From the NCBI GenBank assembly GCA_038043465.1, contig JBBTBX010000013.1, positions 1-64,000 of the forward strand: a stretch of DNA of 64,000 nt, read 5' to 3'. The position numbers and the translations under genes were made by a program. The stretch comes from SXRF01 sp038043465 (GTDB taxonomy: Bacteria > Pseudomonadota > Alphaproteobacteria > Rickettsiales > SXRF01). The notes under the pieces are model-generated. The model was not told where the DNA came from. It searched no databases and saw only the letters and a program-made list of their open reading frames with translations. Position 1 is the stretch's first letter; every line of letters begins with the position of its first letter. This document shows, piece by piece, positions 25,804 through 33,703 of this stretch.

Positions 25804-25992
25804 CTAACTTTTGTTGAACAGGTAAATTGCTATGAGTAGCACAACTATCAGCCATTGCAGGCTGACACGCGCCATCATAAGTTTATTGCCGTATTTTTTA
25901 TTTAATTCGCCGCCACGACCCATAAGCACCACGCCGGCAATAAGCACGGCAAGAACGGAGAATACTAAGATAATCAAAATGTAGTTTGTCAT
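25804..25992 (-). CDS. HIG1-domain twin-transmembrane protein
   Basis: 62 residues from the second ATG (MTNYILIILV), which has CGGA upstream at good spacing. An earlier in-frame ATG at 26007 lacks one. Two membrane helices (ILIILVFSVLAVLIAGVVLM and SLQWLIVVLLIAIYLF) flank a short basic loop with GRGGELNKKYGNKLMMARV, the HIG_1_N signature. In mitochondria HIG1 proteins help assemble or stabilise respiratory complexes III and IV. The bacterial homologues are thought to act similarly in the inner membrane. It is the first gene of the unit with the adenosyltransferase. Confidence 0.85.
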   Translation of the reverse strand: MTNYILIILVFSVLAVLIAGVVLMGRGGELNKKYGNKLMMARVSLQWLIVVLLIAIYLFNKS

Positions 25993-26163
25993 AATATTCC
26001 GTGCCATCTATATTACATGAAATCATAATGTAGCGATAATATGAAAATTGCAACCTGAGTTGTATCTTTTGTTGTTTACGTGTTAATAAAAATAGGTTAC
26101 AGAACATATCATCTATTTACTATATATTGTGTCCGGTTTTTTTTATTTTAAGGAGTTTTAATT

Positions 26164-26694
26164 ATGAATTTTGTTCAAAGTGTCACCAATATTGCAAAAT
26201 ATTCTGTAGCTTCTGCTGTGCTTGCTGCCAGCATGTTTTCTGTCGCACAGGCAAAAGAAGATAACAGGGATTATGTCACCGGTTATATTGGTTATTTTGA
26301 CGTTATTGGTAATGATGACGGGGCTACACAGTTTGGTTTTGAATATCGCGCCCGTGCGATACAATATTCAATACGTCCGATTTTCGGGGTGAATGTGACC
26401 ACTGACGAATCAGTGTATGGTTACGCCGGACTTAACTGGGACGCAGAGCTGATCGAAAACCAGCTATATCTTATACCTAGCTTTGCTGCCGGTCTGTACA
26501 GAAGAGGCGATGGCAAGGATCTTGGTGGTGCTGTTGAATTCCGCTCAGGTATTGAACTTGCTTACCAGTTCCCTAACGCACATCGTTTAGGCGCGCATTT
26601 CAACCATATCTCCAACGCCAGTATATATAAGCGTAACCCAGGTTCAGAAACCGCGATGGTGACTTACTCTATACCGCTGGACAATTTCCGGTAA
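26164..26694 (+). CDS. pagL: PagL-type lipid A 3-O-deacylase
   Basis: 176 residues with a strong AAGGAG eight bases before ATG. Residues 1-30 are a signal peptide ending VAQA. The mature protein is a small barrel with alternating strands. The PagL catalytic arrangement is exact: H148-x-S150-N-A in NHISNASIY and E162 fourteen residues after the histidine, matching the His/Ser/Glu spacing of Pseudomonas PagL. The enzyme removes the 3-position acyl chain from lipid A in the outer membrane, which typically lowers TLR4 recognition. A terminal aromatic (NFR) is one residue from the end. It has its own promoter region and is followed by a palindromic repeat. Confidence 0.88.
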   Translation: MNFVQSVTNIAKYSVASAVLAASMFSVAQAKEDNRDYVTGYIGYFDVIGNDDGATQFGFEYRARAIQYSIRPIFGVNVTTDESVYGYAGLNWDAELIENQLYLIPSFAAGLYRRGDGKDLGGAVEFRSGIELAYQFPNAHRLGAHFNHISNASIYKRNPGSETAMVTYSIPLDNFR

Positions 26695-26719
26695 GAAATT
26701 CACTGCTATATTTTAGAAA

Positions 26720-26784
26720 TGCCAGACCCCGCAACATCCTCCTTCGCCAAGGCTTCGGATGACAGGAGTGCGGGGTGACAAGAG
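26720..26784. repeat. Palindromic repeat, GACCCCGCAAC...GTGCGGGGTGACA family
   Basis: CCAGACCCCGCAACATCC, an inner CTTCGCCAAGGC hairpin, and GGAGTGCGGGGTGACAAG. It lies between the pagL end and the convergent gene at 26854. It may act as a terminator for either. Confidence 0.65.
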
Positions 26785-26853
26785 TGGCTGTTGCGGGGCG
26801 TGACATAGCATAAGTTACTTAACCTATGCGCGAAGAGCGGGAATTAATTAGAA

Positions 26854-27360
26854 TTACTTGAATCTAACGCCAACTAACGCTCTGGCCATTCCACCGTAAA
26901 AAGTTTGAGAAGATCTATAAGGATCATCCCCACCATATGGGACAAATGCCGCTGGTCCAGCCTCTACACCTAAGGTGACCCTGTCATTTATTGCAACATT
27001 GCCGCCAAGCATCACTGCGCCTACTCCGGTATCAGGGCCGGCACCAGCCAAAGCAGTAACTCTCAAACTACTTTCAAAGCTGCCAATTTTACCTTTTAAT
27101 ACATCATAACTGGTTTCTACTGTCGCAATCGGACCGTTGAACGCGCCACCAGAATGCAAACCAGCACCAATCCTGAGTCTTTCTGCTTCATCCAGTGTTC
27201 TATTGTAATTGATACCAGCACCCAAGGTGCTTCCTGAAATACTAACTTCATTTGGACGACGAGGACCTTGAACCTCATTAAAGTTTAATGCTTTACCAGC
27301 ATCCTTGACTTCATTAATTTTTTTTTCATCTGTGATAAATGGATTTTTTATATCAGCCAT
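26854..27360 (-). CDS. Leaderless beta-barrel-like protein
   Basis: 168 residues from the ATG at 27360, chosen because CGGAG lies six bases upstream. An ATG two codons earlier abuts the Shine-Dalgarno. The N-terminus MADIKNPFITDEKKINEVKD is hydrophilic with no signal peptide. From about residue 40 strand-like segments alternate (VSISGSTLGAGINYNRT, LRIGAGLHSGGAFNG, IATVETSYDVL, SSLRVTALAGAG, VGAVMLGGNVAIN, VTLGVEAGPAAFV, ARALVGVRFK), strongly barrel-like. It resembles the pair at 15511 and 16394 in layout. Function unknown. The combination of barrel strands and no leader is the notable feature. Confidence 0.65.
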   Translation of the reverse strand: MADIKNPFITDEKKINEVKDAGKALNFNEVQGPRRPNEVSISGSTLGAGINYNRTLDEAERLRIGAGLHSGGAFNGPIATVETSYDVLKGKIGSFESSLRVTALAGAGPDTGVGAVMLGGNVAINDRVTLGVEAGPAAFVPYGGDDPYRSSQTFYGGMARALVGVRFK

Positions 27361-27474
27361 AAACATCTCCGTTATTGGTTAATTAAGTGTTAGTGAGAAT
27401 ATAATACTTAACTTTTTATTAATTTCAAGGGGAATTTAGAATTGTGGCACTGCAATCCATGTTGCAGTGCGATA

Positions 27475-28716
27475 TTACGCTGCTTTATCGAAAATGGCAG
27501 TATCTGCCCGGATTTCAAGGCGTTCAAAGACCCAAGCAAGGGCGCGGGTAAGCTCAAACATCATTTCATGGGTGTGGGGAGGGGTGGGGGTAATACGTAA
27601 TCTTTCCGTGCCACGCGGGACAGTCGGAAAATTTATCGGTTGGACGTAAATATCGAATTGATTCAGTAACATATCAGATGCTTGTTTGCATAAAACCGGG
27701 TCGGAAACCAGCACCGGCAGGATATGACTCTGGGTCGGCATAACCGGCAGACCGGCTTTTTTCAACATATCTTTAAGCACACCGACATTGTACTGATGGC
27801 GTTCGCGCTCTTCGTTGCTTTCCATTAGGTGGCGGATGCTGGCGTTTGCTCCGGCAGCTAAGGCAGGCGGGATGGCAGTGGTGAAAATAAAGCCGGAAGC
27901 GTAGGAGCGGATTACGTCAATTATGGTTTTGCTGCTGGCAACATAGCCACCCATAACGCCGTAAGCCTTGCCTAATGTACCTTGAATCACGGTTAATCTA
28001 TCCATCAAGCCTTCACGCTCGGCAACTCCGCCACCACGCTTGCCATACATGCCAACCGCGTGGACTTCATCAAGGTAAGTTATGGCGTTATATTTATCGG
28101 CAAGATCGCAGATTTCTTTGATTGGTGAAATATCACCATCCATGGAATAAACCGATTCAAAGGCGATGATTTTCGGGCGGTTTTGGTCGGATGCTTTAAG
28201 GAGTTCCTCGAGATGGGAAACATCATTATGCCGGAAAATCTTTTTTTCGGCTTTGCTGCCACGCATGCCGTGAATCATTGAAGCGTGGTTATAAGCATCA
28301 GAAAAAACAATGCAATTCGGGAGGATTGAGCATAAGGTTGAAAGTGCGGCTTCGTTGGTGACATAGCCGGAAGTCATGACCAGTGCGGCTTCCTTGTTAT
28401 GCAGTTCGGAGATGGTTTTCTCAAGGGTTACGATAGCGTGATGCGTGCCGGAAATATTGCGTGTGCCACCTGCGCCTGCGCCGAACCTGCCGATTGCTTC
28501 CGACATGGCGGAGATAATCTTCGGGTGTTGCCCCATTCCCAGATAATCATTGCTGCACCAGACAGTTACGGTTTTTCCGGTTACATGGCTTTTGGCATTA
28601 GGAAAAGAGCCTGCCTTACGCTCCAGATCGTTAAATACACGGTAACGCCCTTCAGCCTTTACCTGTTCGATGCTCTGTTTAAAAAGGTCTTCGTAATTTA
28701 TCTTCATGTATGTCAT
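27475..28716 (-). CDS. hemA: 5-aminolevulinate synthase
   Basis: 413 residues, the usual length. It is a PLP-dependent alpha-oxoamine synthase: VWCSNDYLGMGQHP, GAGAGGTRNISGTHH, FSDAYNHASMIHG, YLDEVHAVGMYG and IQGTLGKAYGVMGGY (containing the PLP lysine) are all diagnostic. It condenses glycine with succinyl-CoA to 5-aminolevulinate, the C4 route into heme found in alphaproteobacteria and mitochondria. The ATG directly follows the ctaA stop (TGAATG), so the gene is almost certainly translationally coupled to ctaA, joining the first step of heme synthesis to heme A formation. A second ATG three codons in is possible. Confidence 0.96.
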   Translation of the reverse strand: MTYMKINYEDLFKQSIEQVKAEGRYRVFNDLERKAGSFPNAKSHVTGKTVTVWCSNDYLGMGQHPKIISAMSEAIGRFGAGAGGTRNISGTHHAIVTLEKTISELHNKEAALVMTSGYVTNEAALSTLCSILPNCIVFSDAYNHASMIHGMRGSKAEKKIFRHNDVSHLEELLKASDQNRPKIIAFESVYSMDGDISPIKEICDLADKYNAITYLDEVHAVGMYGKRGGGVAEREGLMDRLTVIQGTLGKAYGVMGGYVASSKTIIDVIRSYASGFIFTTAIPPALAAGANASIRHLMESNEERERHQYNVGVLKDMLKKAGLPVMPTQSHILPVLVSDPVLCKQASDMLLNQFDIYVQPINFPTVPRGTERLRITPTPPHTHEMMFELTRALAWVFERLEIRADTAIFDKAA

Positions 28717-29832
28717 TCAGCCGTTTTTATATATCAATTTATGCAACAAAGCAACGGCAACAAACCATAAAAGCAGGGCGGTCATCTGATGCGCTAGTGC
28801 CAGTGGCAGCGGTACGTGGTTGAGCAGAGTAAACACGCCAAGGGCAAATTGTACAAGGATAATTATAATTATTGTTATACAATGAGTTGTAATGTTTTGT
28901 GACCCTATATAGTTTTTATAGCGATAACACCACCACAAGAACAGAATTGTTAGCAAAATTGCGAGCGTGCGGTGGGTGAATTGAATAAAGGTAATATTTT
29001 CCAGTGGATTACCAGAAAAAATCCCGCTTGGAAGATACTCGCCATTCATGTCCGGCCAGGTGTTATAGATAAGTCCGGCGTGTGAGCCAGCCATAAAACC
29101 GCCGAAGATTATCTGCACGGAGAAGAGGGAGAGCCAGAGTTTGTAGGTGGTGATTAGTGGTTGGTGGATGGTGGATGGTGTATAGCAGTCTGCTTTTCCC
29201 TCTCCCTCTGGGACAGATTTTCTAAATTCGCTACGCTTATATAAGAAAATCTTACCTCTCCCAGAGGGAGAGGCTAAGTCGAGGATTGCCCAGAGAATCA
29301 GGGCGAAGATGAGGAAGGCGAGGGAGAGGTGGAGGGTGAGTTTTATGTGGCTTACATAAGGTGCGTCCTGCAGCCCGCTTTTTACCATTATCCAGCCCAT
29401 TGCTCCCTGCAAGCCACCGAGAGCAAAAATGCCAAGCATCCGCCAGAAAAATATTTTCGAGGTACTTTTTCGTAAGGCAAAAACTATGAGTGGCAGGAAG
29501 AAGATAAGCCCGATGGTGCGGGCAAGCAGGCGGTGGAAATATTCCGGCCAGAATATTTCTTTAAATCCAGCAAGCGACATATCGCTATTTACCAGCTTAT
29601 ATTGCGGTGTGGCTTGATAGGCGGCAAATTCCTCCTGCCACTGCTGCTCGCCAATTGGAGGAATGACACCGTGAACCGGTTTCCACTCGGTGATAGAAAG
29701 TCCGGAACCGGAGAGGCGGGTATAGCCACCAACCAGCACCATTAGCGCAACAAACAGTAGGCAGATGGAGAGCCACGCGACCACAGCGCGATTATCGCGA
29801 TTAATTAAATGTATTGGAGCTTTCATGGTCAA
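28717..29832 (-). CDS. ctaA: Heme A synthase (COX15/CtaA) with an in-frame repeat insertion
   Basis: 371 residues. Type 2 COX15 features: GGYTRLSGSGLSITEWKPV after the first membrane helix, WPEYFHRLLAR (heme ligand His), GGLQGAMGWIMVKSGL, HLSLAFLIFAL, the second-half HAGLIYNTWPDMNG and FTHRTLAI, and LAHQMTALLLWF. It oxidises heme O to heme A for aa3-type oxidase. Between the fifth and sixth helices (about residues 188-230, bases 29143-29271) lies a hydrophilic stretch encoded by a CTCTCCC/GGGAGAG palindrome and a GGTGGAT heptamer array. Both are short repeats seen elsewhere in the window, so this is an in-frame insertion in a loop. Confidence 0.93.
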   Translation of the reverse strand: MTMKAPIHLINRDNRAVVAWLSICLLFVALMVLVGGYTRLSGSGLSITEWKPVHGVIPPIGEQQWQEEFAAYQATPQYKLVNSDMSLAGFKEIFWPEYFHRLLARTIGLIFFLPLIVFALRKSTSKIFFWRMLGIFALGGLQGAMGWIMVKSGLQDAPYVSHIKLTLHLSLAFLIFALILWAILDLASPSGRGKIFLYKRSEFRKSVPEGEGKADCYTPSTIHQPLITTYKLWLSLFSVQIIFGGFMAGSHAGLIYNTWPDMNGEYLPSGIFSGNPLENITFIQFTHRTLAILLTILFLWWCYRYKNYIGSQNITTHCITIIIIILVQFALGVFTLLNHVPLPLALAHQMTALLLWFVAVALLHKLIYKNG

Positions 29833-29857
29833 TAATTATCTCACAAAATATTCGATG

Positions 29858-29949
29858 TCGTCATCGCGAGCGAAGCGTGGCGATCCAGGCTGGATTGCTT
29901 CGTCGTCCGCTTCCGCTTTCAGCTTCAGCGCGACTTCTCGCAATGACGA
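29858..29949. repeat. Palindromic repeat, GTCATCGCGAGCGAAGCG...CTCGCAATGACGA family
   Basis: The inner part of the element at 23196-23328 without the outer GACCTCTGCATAATGCG ends. It lies in the divergent promoter region of ctaA and the oxidase-like gene. Confidence 0.75.
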
Positions 29950-30058
29950 AATGAACGGACTTCATACTATTTTTTTATAGCGTGATTGTCTATTAGGTAC
30001 TATGTGTCGTTGCTACTTTATTGCAATGACGGTAGTAACATAATATCTCATATAGACA

Positions 30059-31414
30059 ATGACAAATTCGCCGCTTTTTTCGCCTGATGGTAATTTTTCA
30101 CCTATATCGCGCCGTTGGCTGATTATAGGGGTTTGGTCGCTGGCAATCGCCGGGATTTTTTCTTTAATTCTGGTGGTTTCGCGCACGCCGAGTTTTTGCG
30201 ATGTGCCACTTCTTAATAAGCTTTTTCGTGAAGCTTTGGTGGTGCATGTCGATCTGTCGGTTCTGGTCTGGTTTTTGTCCATAGCCTGTATGTTCTGGAG
30301 CCTGCTTACCGAATCTTCCGCGCCTGCTATCCCCTATCTACGCAGGGCGGCGCAGATATGCTTTATTGGCGGGATGATTTTTATTTCAATTTCTCCGGTA
30401 GATCCCAAGGCTTTTGGGGTTATGAGCAATTATATTCCGGTGATTATGAGTCCGATATTTTTTCTTGGGATTGCGCTGTTATTATGTGGCACGGGGTTTA
30501 TGCTTTTCCATTTGTTTGTAAGTAAAAAAGATAGCAGTATTTTCGCGCCGCCGATACGTTTTGCGATATTTGGCAGTGCTGTTATCGCTTTGTTTTCCAT
30601 TGCCGCTTTCGTCTGGTCGTTTCATTTATTGCCACCCCAGATTGACGGGCAGCAATATTATGAGATGGGTTTCTGGGGTGGCGGGCATGTTTTGCAGTTT
30701 GTGCATATCCAGATTATGATGGTGTGCTGGCTGTGGCTGGCGGCAATGCTCAAGCCGGAATTTTCCATATCTGATAAAATGTTATATTCGCTGTTTGGCA
30801 TTGGTCTGGTGGTGGCAATTGCTACACCGCTTCCTTACCTGCTGTTTGATATTACTTCGCCTGAGTTCCGGCAATTTTTTACTGATGCGATGATTGTTGC
30901 GGGGGGAATTGCACCATCAATACTCGCGCTATTCATAATTCCGGTGCTGTGGAAAAAGAGAAGTGAACGCAAAGGACAGGCGCGCGCGCTGTGGTCGGCG
31001 TTGCTGATGTCGGTTATATTATTTATCTATGGCGGGTTTCTGGGGGGCTTGATTCAGGGGCAGAATGTGGTTATTCCCGCGCATTATCACGGCTCGATAG
31101 TTGGGGTTACGCTGGCGTTTATGAGTATTGCCTACCTTATGCTGCCACGTTTTGGTTATCGGAATGTTGCTGGCTGGAAGATGGCATACTGGCAGCCACT
31201 GGTTTATGGATTCGGGCAGATAATGCATATTTCGGGGCTGGCTTATTCGGGTGGATATGGTGGGTTGCAGCGTAAAACACCATGTGGCGGTGTGCCTGAA
31301 CTGGCGGTTGATATTAAAGCTGCGATGGGCTTTATGGGGCTTGGCGGGTTGCTTGCTATTATCGGTGGGCTGATGTTTGTGGTGGTGGTGGCGAGGGCGG
31401 TGAAGGTGCGATGA
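30059..31414 (+). CDS. Divergent heme-copper oxidase subunit I-like protein
   Basis: 451 residues with about twelve membrane segments. Subunit I histidines can be placed: H63 in VVHVDLSVLVW (low-spin heme, helix II), H210 in WGGGHVLQFVH (Cu_B ligand, helix VI), H342 and H344 in PAHYHGSIVG (helix VII), and H390 in GQIMHISGL (helix X). The canonical H-x-H pair in helix X seems reduced to one histidine. The sequence is nearest to cbb3/NO-reductase-like members rather than the aa3 type. No subunit II or III gene, or CcoO-type partner, is adjacent. It diverges from ctaA-hemA, so a role in respiration is plausible but its catalytic status is uncertain. Confidence 0.75.
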   Translation: MTNSPLFSPDGNFSPISRRWLIIGVWSLAIAGIFSLILVVSRTPSFCDVPLLNKLFREALVVHVDLSVLVWFLSIACMFWSLLTESSAPAIPYLRRAAQICFIGGMIFISISPVDPKAFGVMSNYIPVIMSPIFFLGIALLLCGTGFMLFHLFVSKKDSSIFAPPIRFAIFGSAVIALFSIAAFVWSFHLLPPQIDGQQYYEMGFWGGGHVLQFVHIQIMMVCWLWLAAMLKPEFSISDKMLYSLFGIGLVVAIATPLPYLLFDITSPEFRQFFTDAMIVAGGIAPSILALFIIPVLWKKRSERKGQARALWSALLMSVILFIYGGFLGGLIQGQNVVIPAHYHGSIVGVTLAFMSIAYLMLPRFGYRNVAGWKMAYWQPLVYGFGQIMHISGLAYSGGYGGLQRKTPCGGVPELAVDIKAAMGFMGLGGLLAIIGGLMFVVVVARAVKVR

Positions 31415-31447
31415 TCCGATTATCAGATAATCCGATTATCGGATCAT
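31413..31447. repeat. Octamer-type palindrome, TGATCCGATTATC...GATTATCGGATCA
   Basis: A dyad formed from GATCCGATTATCAGATAATC and its complement, immediately at the oxidase gene stop. Related sequences lie at 53290-53327, 53715-53760 and 56800-56841. It could serve as a terminator hairpin. Confidence 0.65.
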
Positions 31448-31662
31448 CGTGTTTTATAACTGGCATATTTAATTTTTATGAAAAAAATGCCCATATTGCA
31501 ACATCAGTATTTGACAACAGATTACATGGATGTAACATTGCGTTCATCTATTGGTAGTTGCTAATGTTGTAAGTTTGTGGAATATATGGAAACTCCATAT
31601 ACAGGCCTTGGCGGGTTCCGCTGAGGATTTATAAACGTTTTTTGGTGATAAGGATTCATTCT

Positions 31663-32172
31663 ATGAATAGTTCAAAGATTTTGATAGCGGTGTCGGTGGT
31701 TTCGCTTCTTTCCGCTTGTAATCAACCTATGGGTCAATCTGGCAGAGGCGTTCTGCAGGGTGGCAGTGTAAATAAACAGGACGTTGGTACACTTGCCGGC
31801 GCAATCGGTGGTGGCGTGATTGGACATAATATCGGCGGTGGTGCCGGTCAGACAGTTGCGACAATTGCTGGTACGCTTCTTGGTGGTGCTATCGGTAGCT
31901 CTATCGGTGCTTCTTTAGACAATGCAGATATGGCTGCGTATAATGATACTTCCCGCCGCGCACTTGAGAATGCTCCCGCCGGTAAAACCTTGCCTTGGAA
32001 AAATCCGGAAAGCGGAAATTATGGCTCTATAACTCCTTCTGGTTATTACCAGAATGAACGTGGTCAATATTGCCGTGAATATACTCAGACCATAGTGGTT
32101 GGCGGTAAGAAGCAAAGCGGTCATGGAACGGCTTGCCGTGAGCCGGATGGTTCTTGGAAAATTGTTGAATAA
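31663..32172 (+). CDS. 17-kDa-antigen-like (Gly-zipper) outer membrane lipoprotein
   Basis: 169 residues from ATG 31663 with AAGGA eight bases upstream. The lipoprotein signal ends in the lipobox LLSAC. A glycine-zipper membrane segment follows (LAGAIGGGVIGHNIGGGAG, then GTLLGGAIGSSIG), then the C-terminal block ALENAPAGKTLPWKNP, YCREYTQTIVVGGKKQSGHGTACREPDGSW shared with rickettsial 17-kDa antigens and related surface proteins. It probably sits in the outer membrane. The 5' region carries two small hairpins (ATATGGA-AAC-TCCATAT at 31584-31600 and GCGG-GTT-CCGC at 31611-31621) just before the Shine-Dalgarno, which could be a leader structure. Confidence 0.85.
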   Translation: MNSSKILIAVSVVSLLSACNQPMGQSGRGVLQGGSVNKQDVGTLAGAIGGGVIGHNIGGGAGQTVATIAGTLLGGAIGSSIGASLDNADMAAYNDTSRRALENAPAGKTLPWKNPESGNYGSITPSGYYQNERGQYCREYTQTIVVGGKKQSGHGTACREPDGSWKIVE

Positions 32173-32184
32173 TCAGCACAATCA

Positions 32185-33042
32185 ATGACAGTTAGTTTGC
32201 AAATGACTGAGACTTCAGAACAACAGCCCAGCGTGCCTCAAGGCACGCTGATGGCTGGCAAGCGTGGATTGATAATGGGAGTGGCGAACGATAAATCGTT
32301 GGCTTGGGGTATCGCCCAGTATTTGAGCGCGCAGGGTGCTGACATCGGTTTTACCTATCAGGGCGAGGCACTGGAAAAACGTGTTCGTCCGCTTGCTGAA
32401 AGTGTTGGTTCAAAAATTATCCTGCCTTGTGACGTTACTGATATGGCAAGCATTGACAGCATGTTTGCAACTATCGAAAAAGCTTGGGGTGGTTTGGATT
32501 TTCTGGTGCATGCCATAGCGTTTTCCGACAAGAATGAACTTAAAGGAAAATATGTTGATACTTCGCTGGAAAATTTCCAGATGACGATGAATATTTCCTG
32601 CTATTCTTTCACAGCTCTTGCCCAGCGTGCCAGCACCCTCATGAAAAATGGCGGTAGTATGCTGACTCTAACTTATTACGGGGCGGAACGAGTAGTGCCA
32701 CATTATAATGTGATGGGTGTTGCCAAGGCTGCTCTGGAAGCCAGTGTACGTTATCTGGCTATGGATCTGGGCAGTCAGAATATACGGGTTAATGCTATTT
32801 CTGCTGGTCCGGTGAAAACTCTTGCCGCATCCGGTATCGGTGATTTCCGCTATATCCTTAAATGGAATGAATATAATTCTCCACTCGGGCGCAATACCAC
32901 GATTGAAGATGTCGGTGGTGCGGCACTTTATTTACTTTCAGGGTTGGGACAAGGAACAACTGGTGAAATACTCCATGTCGATTCCGGATACCATGTGGTA
33001 GGGATGAAACGGGTTGATGCTCCTGATATAAGTACGGTATAG
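32185..33042 (+). CDS. fabI: Enoyl-ACP reductase (NADH) FabI
   Basis: 285 residues (E. coli FabI has 262) because of a 23-residue N-terminal extension before LMAGKRGLIMGVANDKSLAWG. That extension may mean the true start is further in. The short-chain dehydrogenase fold carries the FabI active site: Y174-x6-K181 in VPHYNVMGVAK, preceded by LTYYGAERV. AIAFSDKNELKGKY, RVNAISAGPVKTLAASGI and LHVDSGYHVVGM are FabI-specific. It reduces enoyl-ACP in the last step of fatty-acid elongation and is the triclosan/isoniazid-class target. It starts 12 bases after the lipoprotein gene. Confidence 0.95.
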   Translation: MTVSLQMTETSEQQPSVPQGTLMAGKRGLIMGVANDKSLAWGIAQYLSAQGADIGFTYQGEALEKRVRPLAESVGSKIILPCDVTDMASIDSMFATIEKAWGGLDFLVHAIAFSDKNELKGKYVDTSLENFQMTMNISCYSFTALAQRASTLMKNGGSMLTLTYYGAERVVPHYNVMGVAKAALEASVRYLAMDLGSQNIRVNAISAGPVKTLAASGIGDFRYILKWNEYNSPLGRNTTIEDVGGAALYLLSGLGQGTTGEILHVDSGYHVVGMKRVDAPDISTV

Positions 33043-33104
33043 TTCTATTACTCTTCTGGTGGTTTTGCATTTTTTGCTGTTATTAATAATAGTTGGAGGA
33101 ATAT

Positions 33105-33662
33105 ATGGCCAAGGCAAAAGAAAAAGATAAAACTGAAGAAGAAAAACCAGATGCTGCTCCCACGGAAGAAGGCGCGGAAGGTGCTGAAGGTGAGGCGGCT
33201 CCCGCGAAATCCAAGAAGAAAAAAATTATCATATTGGCGGTTGTAGCTTTAGTGCTTATCGGCGGTGGTGCCGGTGCATTTTTTATGATGTCCGGTAAAA
33301 GTGAGGAAAAGAAAGAGGAAGAACATGCTGTTGATGAACATGGAAATCCCATCAATAAAACGGTTTATTATACCCTGCCACAGTTTCTTGTTAATCTTAA
33401 TGCTTCCGGAAAGTCGCAGGTTTTCCTTAAGACCACCGTTATTCTTGAGGTGGCAAAAGATACTGATATACCGTTTATTGAATCAAACCTCCCGCGGTTG
33501 GTAGACGGAATTAATACTTACCTGCGTGAACTTCGCTCCAGCGATCTTGCCGGTTCCGCCGGTATACAGCGTTTGCGCGAAGAAATTTTGTTCAGGGTGA
33601 ACAAAGCTATTACACCGGTGCAGATTAATGATGTGTTATTTAAAGAAATAGTCGTTCAGTAA
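33105..33662 (+). CDS. fliL: Flagellar basal body-associated protein FliL
   Basis: 185 residues from ATG 33105, chosen because GGAGG lies five or six bases upstream; an in-frame codon at 33093 is inside that Shine-Dalgarno. A charged cytoplasmic N-terminus (KEKDKTEEEKPD) precedes one membrane helix (IIILAVVALVLIGGGAGAFF) and the periplasmic FliL domain with YYTLPQFLVNLN, FLKTTVILEVAKD and IQRLREEILFRVNKAITP. FliL surrounds the stator units and supports motor torque. It opens a flagellar cluster: fliL, fliM, a DUF6468 gene and motE, all on the plus strand. Confidence 0.93.
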   Translation: MAKAKEKDKTEEEKPDAAPTEEGAEGAEGEAAPAKSKKKKIIILAVVALVLIGGGAGAFFMMSGKSEEKKEEEHAVDEHGNPINKTVYYTLPQFLVNLNASGKSQVFLKTTVILEVAKDTDIPFIESNLPRLVDGINTYLRELRSSDLAGSAGIQRLREEILFRVNKAITPVQINDVLFKEIVVQ

Positions 33663-33703
33663 GCGTGATTTAGTGCTTCGTGTTTCGTGATTAGGAAATA
33701 GTA

